Origin: an uncultured Blautia sp.
GTDB taxonomy: Bacteria > Bacillota > Clostridia > Lachnospirales > Lachnospiraceae
NCBI GenBank assembly: GCA_900542045.1
Contig: UQMI01000007.1
Location: 14,859-78,858 of the forward strand
Reading direction: 5' to 3'
DNA length: 64,000 bases
The number at the start of each line of letters is the position of its first letter. Position 1 is the first letter of the stretch. The position numbers and the translations under genes were made by a program. The notes below the pieces were generated by a model. It saw nothing but the letters and a program-made list of their open reading frames with translations. It did not search any database and was not told the DNA's origin. Below are positions 17,141 to 26,280 of this stretch, one piece after another.

Positions 17141-17587
17141 CTATGATTCTTTCACCACTACTTTCAATTCCCCGGTCACCTTTGGATGAAGCTTCACCGG
17201 CACCATTGTTGTCCCCAGAGATTTGATGGGAGACGGGAGATGCAGTTTTTTCTTGTCGATATCCAGTCCTAGCTGCTCTTTGGCCGCCTCTGAGATTTCC
17301 TTGGAGGAAACAGATCCAAAGGTCTTTCCGCCTTCTCCCACCTTCAAAGTGAGCACCACCTGCTTGCCTTCCAGGCCTTTCGCAAATTCTCTGGCCGCTT
17401 CCAGATTCTCTTTTGCGACTTTTTCTTCGTTTGCCTTCTTCAGTTTCAGGTCATTCAGATTCTTGGGAGTTGCCTCCACACCCAGCTTTTTGGGCAGGAT
17501 CATGTTTCTTGCATAACCGTCACTTACATTTACAATATCTCCCTGTTTTCCCAGGGATTTTACATCTGTCAGTAAAATTACTTTCAT
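17141..17587 (-). CDS. rplI: 50S ribosomal protein L9
   Basis: Large-subunit protein of 148 residues that binds 23S rRNA near the L1 stalk base. The family start [28 protein letters not shown] is exact, and the long helical linker ([22 protein letters not shown]) joins the C-terminal domain. It overlaps the end of gdpP by four bases (ATGA), indicating translational coupling, and is followed by dnaB after 25 bases. Confidence 0.98.
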   Translation of the reverse strand: MKVILLTDVKSLGKQGDIVNVSDGYARNMILPKKLGVEATPKNLNDLKLKKANEEKVAKENLEAAREFAKGLEGKQVVLTLKVGEGGKTFGSVSSKEISEAAKEQLGLDIDKKKLHLPSPIKSLGTTMVPVKLHPKVTGELKVVVKES

Positions 17588-19632
17588 TCCAGTTCTCCTT
17601 CTTTGTACATTTCATCGATAACATCCTTCAGCATCTGCACTGTTTCCTCTGCCGAATGGCCCGGAACCTGGGCTCCGGCGATATTCATATGGCCGCCTCC
17701 GCCCAGCTTTTCCATCATAACCTGCACATTGATCTCGTCCATGGCCCTGGCGCTGATGTAGATCACATTATTGTAAGCAGTCAGCACAAAGGATGCCTTA
17801 ATGCCTGCAATGTTCAGCAGCTCATTGGATGCCTGGGCTCCCACCACAGTGGGACTTTCCAGACCTTCGCTGGGACATACGGCAATGGCAAATACTTCCC
17901 GGTAAATTTCCGCCGTGCGGATTGCCTCCGCTCTGGCTTTATAGGACTCGATGTTGTCCCGCAGCATCTTCCGCACACGGGTCACATCAGCTCCGCATCT
18001 CCGCAGGAAGGCCGCCGCTTCAAATGTGCGGACTCCGGCCTTGGCTGTAAAATTATTGGTATCGATCATGATACCTGCGTAGATACTGTCTGCCTCCAGA
18101 CTGCGGATCCGTATCCCATCGGAAAAATACTGCAATACTTCCGCCACCATTTCACAGGTAGAAGAAGCATAGGGCTCCACATAGGAGAGCACCGCATTCT
18201 GGATCACTTCACTTCCTCTTCGGTGATGATCCAGTACCACGATGGTTTTGGTCTTATACAGCAGATCCTCACATTCCGTATAGCTTGGCTTATTGGTATC
18301 CACCACCACCACGCAGGTGTTGGCGTCCACCAGTTCTTTTGCCTCCTGGCTGGATACAAACATATTGTCCTCATATTCCGGACTGTTGAGAAATCCTGCC
18401 ATCAGAGGCCGGATTGAGCTTGTGGGATCATTAATGACAATGTGCACCGCTTTTCCCAGGGTCTTGCCCGCACGGTAAATCCCGATAGCCGCACCGAAGG
18501 CATCCACATCGGTGATCTTATGTCCCATGACAACCACCCGGTCCCTGGTACTGATAAACTCTTTGAGGGCCTGAGCCTTCACTCTTGCTTTTACCCGGGT
18601 AGTCTTTTCCATCTGCTGAGATTTTCCGCCGAAATAAGAGATCTTATCCTCTCCCTTAATAACGGCCTGATCGCCGCCGCGGCCCAGGGCCATCTCTATG
18701 GCAATTCGGGAATATTCATATTTCTGGATATAAGTACTGCCGTCTACACCCACACCGATACTCAATGTCACTGCCATCTCGTTGCCGATATTTACACTTT
18801 TCACTTCTTCCAGGATATGGAAGCGCTGATGGATCAGCTGATCCAGGGAACGCTGCCGCATCACCAGAAAATACTTGTCTTTCTCAATCTTTTTTACCAG
18901 ACCGTCAATACCGGTAAAATATTTGTTGATCTTCCGGTCGATCAGGGCCACCAGAAGGGAGCGCCGTACTTCTTCCACGCTCTCCAGCGCCTCATCATAA
19001 TTGTCCAGATAGGCAAGCGCCACCACCAGTTTTTCTTCTTCATTCCTGCGGATGTACTCATTGATCTCCGTCACATCGTGGAAAAACACAGTCAAAACGC
19101 TTTCAGCCGCATTGGCGCCTTCCAGCCAGGGTGTATTTTTTATCAGATCCGCCAGAGAAACACGGCGGATCACTGTACGATAGTCCTTTCCCTCATAGCT
19201 TACGATCACTTCCGATGCGTTGTCCCCTGTGGGACGGGCAGAAGCATCCAGCTCCGGAAAAATCCCTTCGATAACCTTCGGATGATGCCGGTCTGTTCCG
19301 ATCATTTCCTGAAACGCCTGATTTTCCCAAAGGATTTTTCCGTTTTCATCCAATATGAGAAAGGGAATCTCCATCTGATCGATCATACGCTGCTGCACCT
19401 GTTGATAACTGCTGGCAAAAGCCACAAGCTCTTTCAGGATCTGCGGTCTGTTGTAGGTGAACAGGATCAGTGACAGTGCCACATAGATTGCTATACCGAT
19501 CGTCATCACGATCCCGGCTCTGTAATCCAGGGCATAGATCAGTACATTCACAACACACAGCAGCAGCGTCAGAAACAGAGGCCATTGCATAAATCTTTTT
19601 AATTGTCCCCTAAGTTTTATTTTATCTTTCAT
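17584..19632 (-). CDS. gdpP: Cyclic-di-AMP phosphodiesterase GdpP
   Basis: Membrane-bound hydrolase that turns c-di-AMP into pApA and so affects wall homeostasis and osmotic balance. The 682-residue protein has two N-terminal membrane helices (about 17-35 and 39-60), a PAS-like domain (80-190), a degenerate GGDEF domain (about 205-335) without an intact GGDEF motif, and a DHH/DHHA1 phosphoesterase: H371, D375 and D377 in [14 protein letters not shown] at 468-470, and a [10 protein letters not shown] motif near the C-terminus. All metal ligands appear present. It leads the gdpP-rplI-dnaB operon. GGAGAG precedes the ATG. Confidence 0.95.
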   Translation of the reverse strand: MKDKIKLRGQLKRFMQWPLFLTLLLCVVNVLIYALDYRAGIVMTIGIAIYVALSLILFTYNRPQILKELVAFASSYQQVQQRMIDQMEIPFLILDENGKILWENQAFQEMIGTDRHHPKVIEGIFPELDASARPTGDNASEVIVSYEGKDYRTVIRRVSLADLIKNTPWLEGANAAESVLTVFFHDVTEINEYIRRNEEEKLVVALAYLDNYDEALESVEEVRRSLLVALIDRKINKYFTGIDGLVKKIEKDKYFLVMRQRSLDQLIHQRFHILEEVKSVNIGNEMAVTLSIGVGVDGSTYIQKYEYSRIAIEMALGRGGDQAVIKGEDKISYFGGKSQQMEKTTRVKARVKAQALKEFISTRDRVVVMGHKITDVDAFGAAIGIYRAGKTLGKAVHIVINDPTSSIRPLMAGFLNSPEYEDNMFVSSQEAKELVDANTCVVVVDTNKPSYTECEDLLYKTKTIVVLDHHRRGSEVIQNAVLSYVEPYASSTCEMVAEVLQYFSDGIRIRSLEADSIYAGIMIDTNNFTAKAGVRTFEAAAFLRRCGADVTRVRKMLRDNIESYKARAEAIRTAEIYREVFAIAVCPSEGLESPTVVGAQASNELLNIAGIKASFVLTAYNNVIYISARAMDEINVQVMMEKLGGGGHMNIAGAQVPGHSAEETVQMLKDVIDEMYKEGELE

Positions 19633-19680
19633 TTTCTCTCCGTCCAGCCTGTTATTGCTTTAAAAACCTGTTACTTACTG

Positions 19681-22407
19681 CTAACGGTTTCCCCTCAGAC
19701 TTCCGTCACTATTGAAAGTATAAGTCACTCCGCCGATTTTATACTTTCCGGTCACCATATGACCGCTGGAGTTAAAATAATACCATTTGCTGCTGATCTT
19801 CTGCCACCCTTTATGGATCGCTCCGTTACTTTCAAAATAGTAATAATAGGATCCGACCTTTTTCTTGCCGGTATACATGGCCCCATTGGAACCAAAGTAA
19901 CGTTTGATACCGTCATCCGGTGTCTCCCATCCGGTCTGCATCAGGCCCGTATCGTCGAAATAATACCATTTGCTGCCAATTTTCTTCAGACCTTTATAGA
20001 TCACGCCATTGGAACCAAAATAATACTTTCCTTTGGTATTGGTCAGCCAGTAATTGGTGTGCATATAGCACCCCATCTTGGTATTGGTTCCCAGATAATA
20101 CATCTTGCCATTAATCGTACGTTTGCCATAGACAGCCTGTCCCAGGGAATTAAAATAAAATTTCTTGCCCTGAATGGTCCCCCATCCCTTGTACGCTCCC
20201 TTGAAAGAAGACGGGGAATCTCCCAGCTTCATAAAATACCATCGTCCGTCAACTTTCATCCAGTTCTTATAGCAGTATCCATCGGAGTCAAAGCAGAAGG
20301 TCTTGCCGTTGATGGTAATACACTCATCTTCTGCAATATCTCTGCTGTTATAATAATCCGTCCTGTATTTCCATTTCGTCCCGTTGCTGTATTCATACCA
20401 TCTGCCCCACTTGGCATAAAGCCGCATATTGCCGGTCACCGGCTGAGAGAAATCATACGCCTTGGTACATTTTTCATCCGTATACCAGCCCAGAAATACC
20501 CAGTTATCGCTGATCGTAGAGGGATCCACTGGCTGCGGCACTGTCTCTCCGTATTCTACCACTGCTGTGGTATATTTTGTCCCGCTGGGATTTTTGATAA
20601 ACACCACCTGGGAAGGAAGATTCTCCGCAGGAGTTCCATAGGCCTTGATATTCAGGTTGCAGGTGAAGCCTGCACCCAGATCTGCCATATCATACCAGCA
20701 TTTGTCATCACCGCTGTAGAGATAACTCTGCCCCTCCTCAAAGCTGGTGGTTGCTCTTACCAGAGAGTTTCCGGATGACATGGCCGTACCGCTCACCGGC
20801 TCATGGGGAATGTATCCATTGGAACCGGCATTGGTGTATTCCAGTGCCACTGCAAATTTCTCCCCGGCCTTTATGGGTACCTGTTCGCTCAGATCCAGAG
20901 TATAATAACCAGCGTAATCCAGGGAGCCGCGGATAGTATCGGTCAGCACACCGCTGGAGGGATCGTCTTCCACATTTTTGTATATTTTTACTTCATATTC
21001 CAGGCCATTGGCCGGCGCATAGATGGCTACCTGCTTCAGATACTGATCCTGACTGGCTGTAAACACATTGGCACCTGCCATGCTTCCATTGCTTCCCGCA
21101 GAGATATAGGAACCGTAACCCGTACCATCCAGCTGATTGCTGATAGTGGTGTCTTCGCTGTCTGAAAGCTCTCCTTCATATACGGTGGGATAACGCATGC
21201 TCTTATCATAGTAGGAAATCCAGTAATAACCATTGTCCCCGGAGGAAGTTCCCCAGCTGTTCTTGAATAGAAATGCGCCGGGCTCACTGGCTCCGGTCTC
21301 TTTGCTGTCATCCCAGCCCACAAGAAGAACCGAGTGATTCGGTGTCCTTCTGACACTGGAATAGTAGACATTGGCTGATGCGCTGTTCAGGGAAGTCTCT
21401 TCTTCCGGATCCACTGCTTCAAACTCTTCTTCCGCGTCTGTGTTCTGGAAATCCATGGACTCCTCTTCTGCAGCAAAGCCCCCTTCCCCGGAAGCATCTC
21501 CCGTGTTCTCTTCCGCACCTGTCTCTGCTGTATCTGTATCCTCTGCCGCAAAACCGGAAGACAGCAAACCGCTCTGTTCGCTCCAGCTCTCTTCTGTCTC
21601 CTGCAGCACTTCCATATCCTGTCCCCGGGCCGAACTCTGGTTCCGTCCTGTAGTAGGTGTTCCGGCATAAAATCCCACTTCCACACCGCCGTATTCCATA
21701 ATGGCCTGCTTTACATTGTTCAGGGCCCATTCCCGGAATTCTCCTGTCATATCTGCGGTGCTGCTGTAGCGTGTGATCTCCGGCAGCCAGAGACTGTTGA
21801 CCAGACGCACATCCTGGGCTTTCTGTTCTACCGCTCCGGGATTGCCAAGCTGCGAACTGCCGCCGTAACGGGACTCATTCACCGCCCCATACCACCGGGC
21901 CAGCGTACCTGTGGTGAGGATCCGGTTGCCTCCTACAGAAGTCCAGGTTCCTCTCTCCGCAGAATATGTCTCATTCCTGGTTCCATCACTGCTGTCCTGG
22001 TTGGTCCCGTAGAAGGTATTGTAAGCCAGATGCCCTTCCGACAGATCCGTGGAGGAACCAGCCTGACCGGTGATCATCAGATTGGATTCCAGGGCTGCCA
22101 TGGCAGAATAAGACCAGCACAGTCCATTGCTGCCCTGATTCTTCACAGACGTCACATACTGCAGACTATAGGGGCGGGAATTATAAGAAGACGGCAGACT
22201 TCCCGCCCGCAGCATACCCATACTGCTCTCATAGTTCTCTGTCTCTTCCACATCATCTTCCAGGGAGATATAACCGCTGTCCGCATCTCCGCTCACTTCC
22301 AGATTATGCATTTCAAACCCGGAAGCCCAGACAGGAGTATATGTACCCAGACCCAGCAAAAAGCCCAGTCCCAGGACCAGACCCAGTTTTGTATTTCTTT
22401 TTTTCAT
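19681..22407 (-). CDS. Secreted papain-family (C1) peptidase with wall-binding repeats
   Basis: A 908-residue exported cysteine protease. Residues 1-29 are a signal peptide ending VWASG. The C1 domain has Q91 and C97 (QGSNGLCWSYSA), H358 (NHSVLLVGWDD) and N383 (FKNSWGTS), so the triad is complete. Between Cys and His it carries an acidic, low-complexity insertion (about 262-340) absent from ordinary papains. Next comes a beta-rich lectin-like domain usually joined to such proteases (about 405-600), one InlB/Listeria-Bacteroides-type repeat (FLGWYTDEKC), and about ten choline-binding-type repeats of the WYYFDDTG kind. These anchor it to the wall without a sorting signal. The ATG at 22407 follows AAAGGA; the GTG at 22425 does not. 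Substrate unknown. Confidence 0.9.
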   Translation of the reverse strand: MKKRNTKLGLVLGLGFLLGLGTYTPVWASGFEMHNLEVSGDADSGYISLEDDVEETENYESSMGMLRAGSLPSSYNSRPYSLQYVTSVKNQGSNGLCWSYSAMAALESNLMITGQAGSSTDLSEGHLAYNTFYGTNQDSSDGTRNETYSAERGTWTSVGGNRILTTGTLARWYGAVNESRYGGSSQLGNPGAVEQKAQDVRLVNSLWLPEITRYSSTADMTGEFREWALNNVKQAIMEYGGVEVGFYAGTPTTGRNQSSARGQDMEVLQETEESWSEQSGLLSSGFAAEDTDTAETGAEENTGDASGEGGFAAEEESMDFQNTDAEEEFEAVDPEEETSLNSASANVYYSSVRRTPNHSVLLVGWDDSKETGASEPGAFLFKNSWGTSSGDNGYYWISYYDKSMRYPTVYEGELSDSEDTTISNQLDGTGYGSYISAGSNGSMAGANVFTASQDQYLKQVAIYAPANGLEYEVKIYKNVEDDPSSGVLTDTIRGSLDYAGYYTLDLSEQVPIKAGEKFAVALEYTNAGSNGYIPHEPVSGTAMSSGNSLVRATTSFEEGQSYLYSGDDKCWYDMADLGAGFTCNLNIKAYGTPAENLPSQVVFIKNPSGTKYTTAVVEYGETVPQPVDPSTISDNWVFLGWYTDEKCTKAYDFSQPVTGNMRLYAKWGRWYEYSNGTKWKYRTDYYNSRDIAEDECITINGKTFCFDSDGYCYKNWMKVDGRWYFMKLGDSPSSFKGAYKGWGTIQGKKFYFNSLGQAVYGKRTINGKMYYLGTNTKMGCYMHTNYWLTNTKGKYYFGSNGVIYKGLKKIGSKWYYFDDTGLMQTGWETPDDGIKRYFGSNGAMYTGKKKVGSYYYYFESNGAIHKGWQKISSKWYYFNSSGHMVTGKYKIGGVTYTFNSDGSLRGNR

Positions 22408-22482
22408 ATCTGCATTCCTTTCCACTGTCTGTTTAATCGCATACTTGGTGTTAGTATAACAGATTTTGGCCGGTTTTGCACT

Positions 22483-22521
22483 AAAAAAATACGCACTCCG
22501 GAGAACTCTCTCCGAAGTGCG
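22483..22521 (-). terminator. Terminator of the feo operon
   Basis: On the minus strand a CGCACTTCGGAGA / CTCCGGAGTGCG hairpin (22492-22521) is followed by TATTTTTTTAG. It stands after the FeoB-associated gene. Confidence 0.88.
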
Positions 22522-22533
22522 CAGATTTAAAAT

Positions 22534-22680
22534 TCATTCTGCCCGTTTATGGTGACACATTCCGCAGGCCCCGCAGTTCCCGCCGCAGCTTGCCCTGCCG
22601 TTCTTTTTGTCCCGGCGGATGCTGCAGATGGCCAGAGCCACGGCCGCCACCACCAGAGCGCCCACTATTATTGTTCCCAT
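22534..22680 (-). CDS. FeoB-associated Cys-rich membrane protein
   Basis: A 48-residue protein with one N-terminal membrane helix (GTIIVGALVVAAVALAICSI), a basic stretch, and a Cys-rich tail with CGGNCGACGMC plus two His. This is the FeoB_associated family (a short membrane protein always next to feoB), thought to bind iron or support FeoB as FeoC does elsewhere. The ATG overlaps the feoB stop by one base (TAATG), so translation is coupled. Confidence 0.92.
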   Translation of the reverse strand: MGTIIVGALVVAAVALAICSIRRDKKNGRASCGGNCGACGMCHHKRAE

Positions 22681-24824
22681 TAAGCTTTCGCCATTCCTTT
22701 CACTTTCATTGTCAAATGCGAAGATTCCTTTGCCGGACGGAACAGAAGATACAGAAATACAACCAGGATCACAATTGCCGCCACTGTGCCAATGCCGAAT
22801 CCGCCGCCTGTGAACAGGGTGCCGAACTGGTAGATACACAGAGATACCGCATATGCCAGAACAGTCTGATATCCAATGGCGAACCAGGTCCATTTCGCAT
22901 TGTTCATTTCACGCTTAATGGCACCGATTGCCGCAAAACAGGGAGCGCACAGCAGGTTGAACACCAGAAAGCTGTATGCGGATACGGTAGTAAAGCTGGA
23001 TGCCAGTGTTCCCCAGATTTCCTGACCATCCTCCGCCACTTCTGCAAAACCATACAGAATACCGAAAGTACCTACTACATTTTCTTTTGCTACCAGGCCG
23101 GTGATGGCTGCCACTGCCGCTCTCCAGTTGCCCCATCCAAGAGGAGCAAACAGGAATGCAATGGCGCTTCCGATATTGGCCAGGATACCGTCACTGAGAT
23201 CATCAACCATACCGAACTGTCCGTCCACAAATCCAAAGCTGGAGGTAAACCAGATCACAATAGTCGAAAGAAGGATAACCGTTCCGGCCTTCTTGATAAA
23301 GGACCAGCCTCTTTCCCACATACTGCGGAGCACATTTCCCACAGTAGGCAAATGATAAGCCGGCAGCTCCATTACGAAGGGAGCCGGATCTCCAGCAAAC
23401 ATTTTTGTTTTTTTCAGGATGATACCAGAGCAGATAATTGCCGCAATTCCCACAAAATACGCGCTGGGTGCCACCCAGGATGCCCCGTCGAACAACGCGC
23501 CCGCGATCAGCGCAATGATCGGAAGCTTTGCGCCGCAGGGAATAAAAGTTGTAGTCATGATCGTCATCTTGCGGTCTCTGTCATTTTCAATGGTACGGGA
23601 AGCCATTACACCGGGAACACCGCAGCCGGTACCAATGAGCATCGGAATGAAAGACTTTCCGGAAAGACCAAATCTGCGGAAAATACGGTCCATGATAAAG
23701 GCAATACGAGCCATATAACCACAAGATTCCAGAAATGCCAGAAAGATGAACAATACCAGCATCTGCGGCACAAACCCCAGAACAGCGCCCACACCGGCAA
23801 CAATGCCGTCCAGGATCAGGCCCTGGAGCCAGGCGGCGCAGTTGATGCTTACCAGAAAGCTCTCTACCGCCGGCGGAATGATCTCTCCAAACAGCACATC
23901 ATTTGTCCAGTCTGTCACAAAGGTTCCCACTGTAGTAACCGAAATATAATATACCAGCCACATAACCACTGCAAAGATCGGAAGAGCCGCCCAGCGGTTG
24001 GTCACAATCCGGTCAATCTTATCTGATATGGTCATCTGTCCTTTGTTTTTCTTTTGATAGCTGTCATCAATGATCCTGGAAATATAAGAATAGCGCTCGT
24101 TGGTGATAATGCTTTCCGCATCGTCATCCATCTCATCTTCTGCCTTTTTGATGATGCTTTCCACATTTGGCGCAGAGGTCATGGATGCCTGGATCTTATC
24201 ATCCCGTTCAAACAGTTTTACCGCATAAAACCGCCTCTGTCCTGCCGGAATATTGCCGGGAAGCATATCTTCGATCGTCTGAAGAATATCTTCCACTTTC
24301 TGATCAAATGTATGTACCGGAGCATCTGCCTTTTTGCTTTTTGCGGCTTCCACAGCAGCCCGGGCAGCCTCTGTTACGCCCGTTCCTTTCAGCGCGGAAA
24401 TCTCCACGATCCTGCAGCCCAGATCTTTGCCCAGATTCCTGATATTGATCTGATCTCCGTTCTTTTCTACAATATCCATCATGTTGATGGCCATCACCAC
24501 CGGAATTCCCAGCTCCATCAACTGTGTGGTCAGATACAGGTTTCGCTCCAGATTTGTTCCGTCTACAATATTCAGTATAGCATCCGGCTTTTCATTGAGC
24601 AAATAATTTCTGGCCACCACTTCCTCAAGGGTATATGGCGATAACGAATAAATCCCCGGAAGGTCTGTAATAATCACATCTTTATGATTCTTTAATTTGC
24701 CTTCCTTTTTTTCAACCGTAACTCCCGGCCAGTTACCCACAAACTGATTGGATCCGGTAAGTGCGTTAAATAATGTCGTTTTTCCACTGTTCGGATTACC
24801 AGCCAATGCAATTTTTAATGACAT
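22680..24824 (-). CDS. feoB: Ferrous iron transporter FeoB
   Basis: Inner-membrane Fe2+ importer of 714 residues. The N-terminal GTPase domain has G1 GNPNSGKTT, the G2/G3 region with DLPGIYSLSPY, and the G4-like motif NMMD. A helical spacer follows (about 170-280) and then the two Gate domains with many membrane helices, including the conserved IGTGCGVPGVMASRTI and PCGAKLPI segments that carry the Cys of the transport path. Complete length. Preceded by two feoA genes and followed by the FeoB-associated gene. An iron-box-like palindrome sits between feoA and feoB. Confidence 0.97.
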   Translation of the reverse strand: MSLKIALAGNPNSGKTTLFNALTGSNQFVGNWPGVTVEKKEGKLKNHKDVIITDLPGIYSLSPYTLEEVVARNYLLNEKPDAILNIVDGTNLERNLYLTTQLMELGIPVVMAINMMDIVEKNGDQINIRNLGKDLGCRIVEISALKGTGVTEAARAAVEAAKSKKADAPVHTFDQKVEDILQTIEDMLPGNIPAGQRRFYAVKLFERDDKIQASMTSAPNVESIIKKAEDEMDDDAESIITNERYSYISRIIDDSYQKKNKGQMTISDKIDRIVTNRWAALPIFAVVMWLVYYISVTTVGTFVTDWTNDVLFGEIIPPAVESFLVSINCAAWLQGLILDGIVAGVGAVLGFVPQMLVLFIFLAFLESCGYMARIAFIMDRIFRRFGLSGKSFIPMLIGTGCGVPGVMASRTIENDRDRKMTIMTTTFIPCGAKLPIIALIAGALFDGASWVAPSAYFVGIAAIICSGIILKKTKMFAGDPAPFVMELPAYHLPTVGNVLRSMWERGWSFIKKAGTVILLSTIVIWFTSSFGFVDGQFGMVDDLSDGILANIGSAIAFLFAPLGWGNWRAAVAAITGLVAKENVVGTFGILYGFAEVAEDGQEIWGTLASSFTTVSAYSFLVFNLLCAPCFAAIGAIKREMNNAKWTWFAIGYQTVLAYAVSLCIYQFGTLFTGGGFGIGTVAAIVILVVFLYLLFRPAKESSHLTMKVKGMAKA

Positions 24825-24934
24825 TTCTCCCTATCCTCCATTTTCCATTCATTCTTACAGCTTTTTCCCGCAGATCATTTTGTATCTCACCTAAACAGCT
24901 GGACAAAATATTCTGCTCTCTGTCCAGCCAGGAA

Positions 24935-24950
24935 GTTAGCATTTTCTAAC
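24935..24950. promoter_or_regulatory. DtxR-type operator, copy inside the feo operon
   Basis: GTTAG-CATTTT-CTAAC, the same GTTAG-N6-CTAAC palindrome found twice upstream of feoA, here between feoA and feoB. A neighbouring GCTGGACA / TGTCCAGC hairpin lies at about 24897-24928. This suggests an internal, metal-controlled promoter for feoB. Confidence 0.7.
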
Positions 24951-24978
24951 TCCATCTGCAAAAGAAAAAGCCTTTTGG

Positions 24979-25200
24979 CTACTGTACTTCAATCATCTCT
25001 GCGTCGGCTTTCCGCAAAGACAGTTCGTATCCGCGGACCGTCACTTCCACCGGATCGCCCAAAGGGGCCACCTTTCTGACGTAAACCTCTGTGCCCTTGG
25101 TGATTCCCATATCCATGATCCGACGCTTTACCGCCCCTTCGCCATGGAGCTTCACCACTCGTACAGTGCTTCCACACTGCGTTTCCCTCAATGTCTGCAT
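24979..25200 (-). CDS. feoA: FeoA domain protein (second)
   Basis: A 73-residue SH3-like FeoA domain, which binds or modulates FeoB in the cytoplasm. Typical features are the GSTVRVVKLHGEGAVKRRIMDMGI core and the RGYELSLRKADAEMIEV end. It follows the first feoA by 23 bases; GGAGCAG precedes the ATG. Two separate feoA genes before feoB are common in Clostridia. Confidence 0.93.
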   Translation of the reverse strand: MQTLRETQCGSTVRVVKLHGEGAVKRRIMDMGITKGTEVYVRKVAPLGDPVEVTVRGYELSLRKADAEMIEVQ

Positions 25201-25223
25201 AATTCAGCTGCTCCTTCCTGTGT

Positions 25224-25433
25224 CTATATCATAATTTTGTTCGCCATCTCGCGGCTGATCGCAATCCTCGTATCTTTTACATTGACGATCACGTTACCAT
25301 TGTTCTCTGATACCAGTGTAACCTGGCCGCCCACCACAAATCCCAGGGTCTCCAGAAAACGACGAACCTCTTCTTTGCCGCCAATCCGTTTAATACTATT
25401 GCTCTCGCCTGTTTTGGCCATTGTTAAAGGCAT
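25224..25433 (-). CDS. feoA: FeoA domain protein (first in operon)
   Basis: A 69-residue FeoA domain with the family pattern IGGKEEVRRFLETLGFVVGGQVTLVSENNG and the ending DTRIAISREMANKIMI. It is the first gene after the feo promoter region; AAGGAGGG precedes the ATG. The two FeoA proteins of this operon are only distantly alike, suggesting distinct roles. Regulation is predicted through the two palindromes at 25497-25541. Confidence 0.92.
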   Translation of the reverse strand: MPLTMAKTGESNSIKRIGGKEEVRRFLETLGFVVGGQVTLVSENNGNVIVNVKDTRIAISREMANKIMI

Positions 25434-25496
25434 AATAACAATCCCTCCTTCTGGGTGTACGCCGAAAATCTGTCAATCTCCGGCCATAAACTTCAA

Positions 25497-25512
25497 GTTA
25501 GATTCCTCTAAC
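25497..25512. promoter_or_regulatory. DtxR-type operator 1 upstream of feoA
   Basis: GTTAG-ATTCCT-CTAAC, located 29 bases from the next copy, centre to centre. It lies downstream of the likely feo promoter on the minus strand, where a bound repressor would block transcription. Confidence 0.75.
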
Positions 25513-25525
25513 CTCCTTGTTATAG

Positions 25526-25552
25526 GTTAGCACTTGCTAACCCTTTTGTCAA
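25526..25552 (-). promoter_or_regulatory. feo promoter -35 with DtxR-type operator 2
   Basis: GTTAG-CACTTG-CTAAC at 25526-25541 extends to a 7-base perfect palindrome GGTTAGC-ACTT-GCTAACC. On the minus strand TTGACA (25547-25552) lies immediately upstream, and TATAAC follows the palindrome, so the operator fills the promoter spacer. This is the expected geometry for an iron repressor. Confidence 0.75.
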
Positions 25553-25710
25553 CCCTATTTTTCATTTTTTACCATATAAGTTACTGCCGCTCCCACAGAC
25601 AAAACGCTGCTGCAACAGCAACTTCTGACAGCAAAACTGACTGTTTGGCATCCATCGGCAAAGGCAGCTCTGAACTGGGACTGCTTTTACGAGTTCCTTC
25701 TTTTTTACAT

Positions 25711-25739
25711 TTGTATTTCCCGCAAAAACATGATATGAT
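25711..25739 (+). promoter_or_regulatory. Promoter of the DtxR-family repressor gene
   Basis: TTGTAT (25711-25716), 17 bases, TATGAT (25734-25739) on the plus strand. The stretch 25553-25710 between it and the feo promoter shows no gene that I can support. Confidence 0.65.
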
Positions 25740-25752
25740 ATTCTGGTTAAAA

Positions 25753-25784
25753 GATACCAGGCATGGGCCATATTACCTGGTATC
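25753..25784 (+). promoter_or_regulatory. Hairpin in the repressor mRNA leader
   Basis: Perfect 9-base arms GATACCAGG and CCTGGTATC around a 14-base loop, within the leader of the repressor transcript. It has no T-run, so it is not a terminator; it could be an RNA structure or an operator for another protein. Confidence 0.45.
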
Positions 25785-25829
25785 ACAGTGTACGAATATA
25801 ACTTTGCATGTGATTGGAGTGTCTGTGAA

Positions 25830-26204
25830 TTGAAAATTCAGGAATCTGCAGAAAATTATTTAGAATCAATCCTGGTCCTGAGCAAACGTCAGTCTCAGGT
25901 CCGTTCCATCGATGTGGTGAACGATCTGGGATTTTCCAAGCCCAGCGTCAGCGTCGCCATGAAAAATCTTCGTGAAAATGGATATATCCGCATGGACAGC
26001 GATGGATTCATTACTTTGACGGATGCGGGACGTGAGATCGCTGAAATGATCTACGAACGGCATACGCTTCTGACCGACTGGCTGGTCCGTCTGGGTGTGG
26101 ACGAAGAAACTGCACAGGAAGATGCCTGCCGTATGGAACATGTGATCAGCAAAAAAAGCTTCGAAGCGATCAAGCGCCACGCTGCTGCGCAAACTGCAAA
26201 ATAA
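25830..26204 (+). CDS. DtxR/IdeR-family iron-dependent repressor
   Basis: A 124-residue metal-dependent repressor predicted to control feo. I chose the TTG at 25830, which follows TTGGAG by ten bases and gives the normal family start KIQESAENYLESI. Residues 20-60 are the winged helix (VRSIDVVNDLGFSKPSVSVAMKNLRENGYI). The dimerisation domain has H78 and the triad C100-x2-E103-H104 (EDACRMEHVIS), equal to the Cys-Glu-His site of DtxR, whereas Mn-specific MntR has Glu at the Cys position. This favours Fe2+ sensing. It lacks the C-terminal SH3-like domain of long DtxR proteins. It is divergent from feoA, with palindromes between. Confidence 0.9.
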   Translation: MKIQESAENYLESILVLSKRQSQVRSIDVVNDLGFSKPSVSVAMKNLRENGYIRMDSDGFITLTDAGREIAEMIYERHTLLTDWLVRLGVDEETAQEDACRMEHVISKKSFEAIKRHAAAQTAK

Positions 26205-26215
26205 ACAGCCATTTT

Positions 26216-26266
26216 AAAAGGACGCCTGCTGCCGGATACCGGCTGACAGATGTCCTTTTTCTTTTT
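26216..26266. terminator. Terminator between the repressor gene and the HAD gene
   Basis: AAAAGGAC (26216-26223) and GTCCTTTT (26252-26259) with an inner GCCGG / CCGGC stem, followed by TTCTTTTT on the plus strand. It closes the repressor transcript in a convergent spacer. Confidence 0.8.
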
Positions 26267-26280
26267 AGCCTGATCTTCTT

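Noticed and set aside
22590-24026. Plus-strand open frame of 478 codons opposite feoB
   Set aside because: Antisense of a complete FeoB; no promoter or ribosome binding site.
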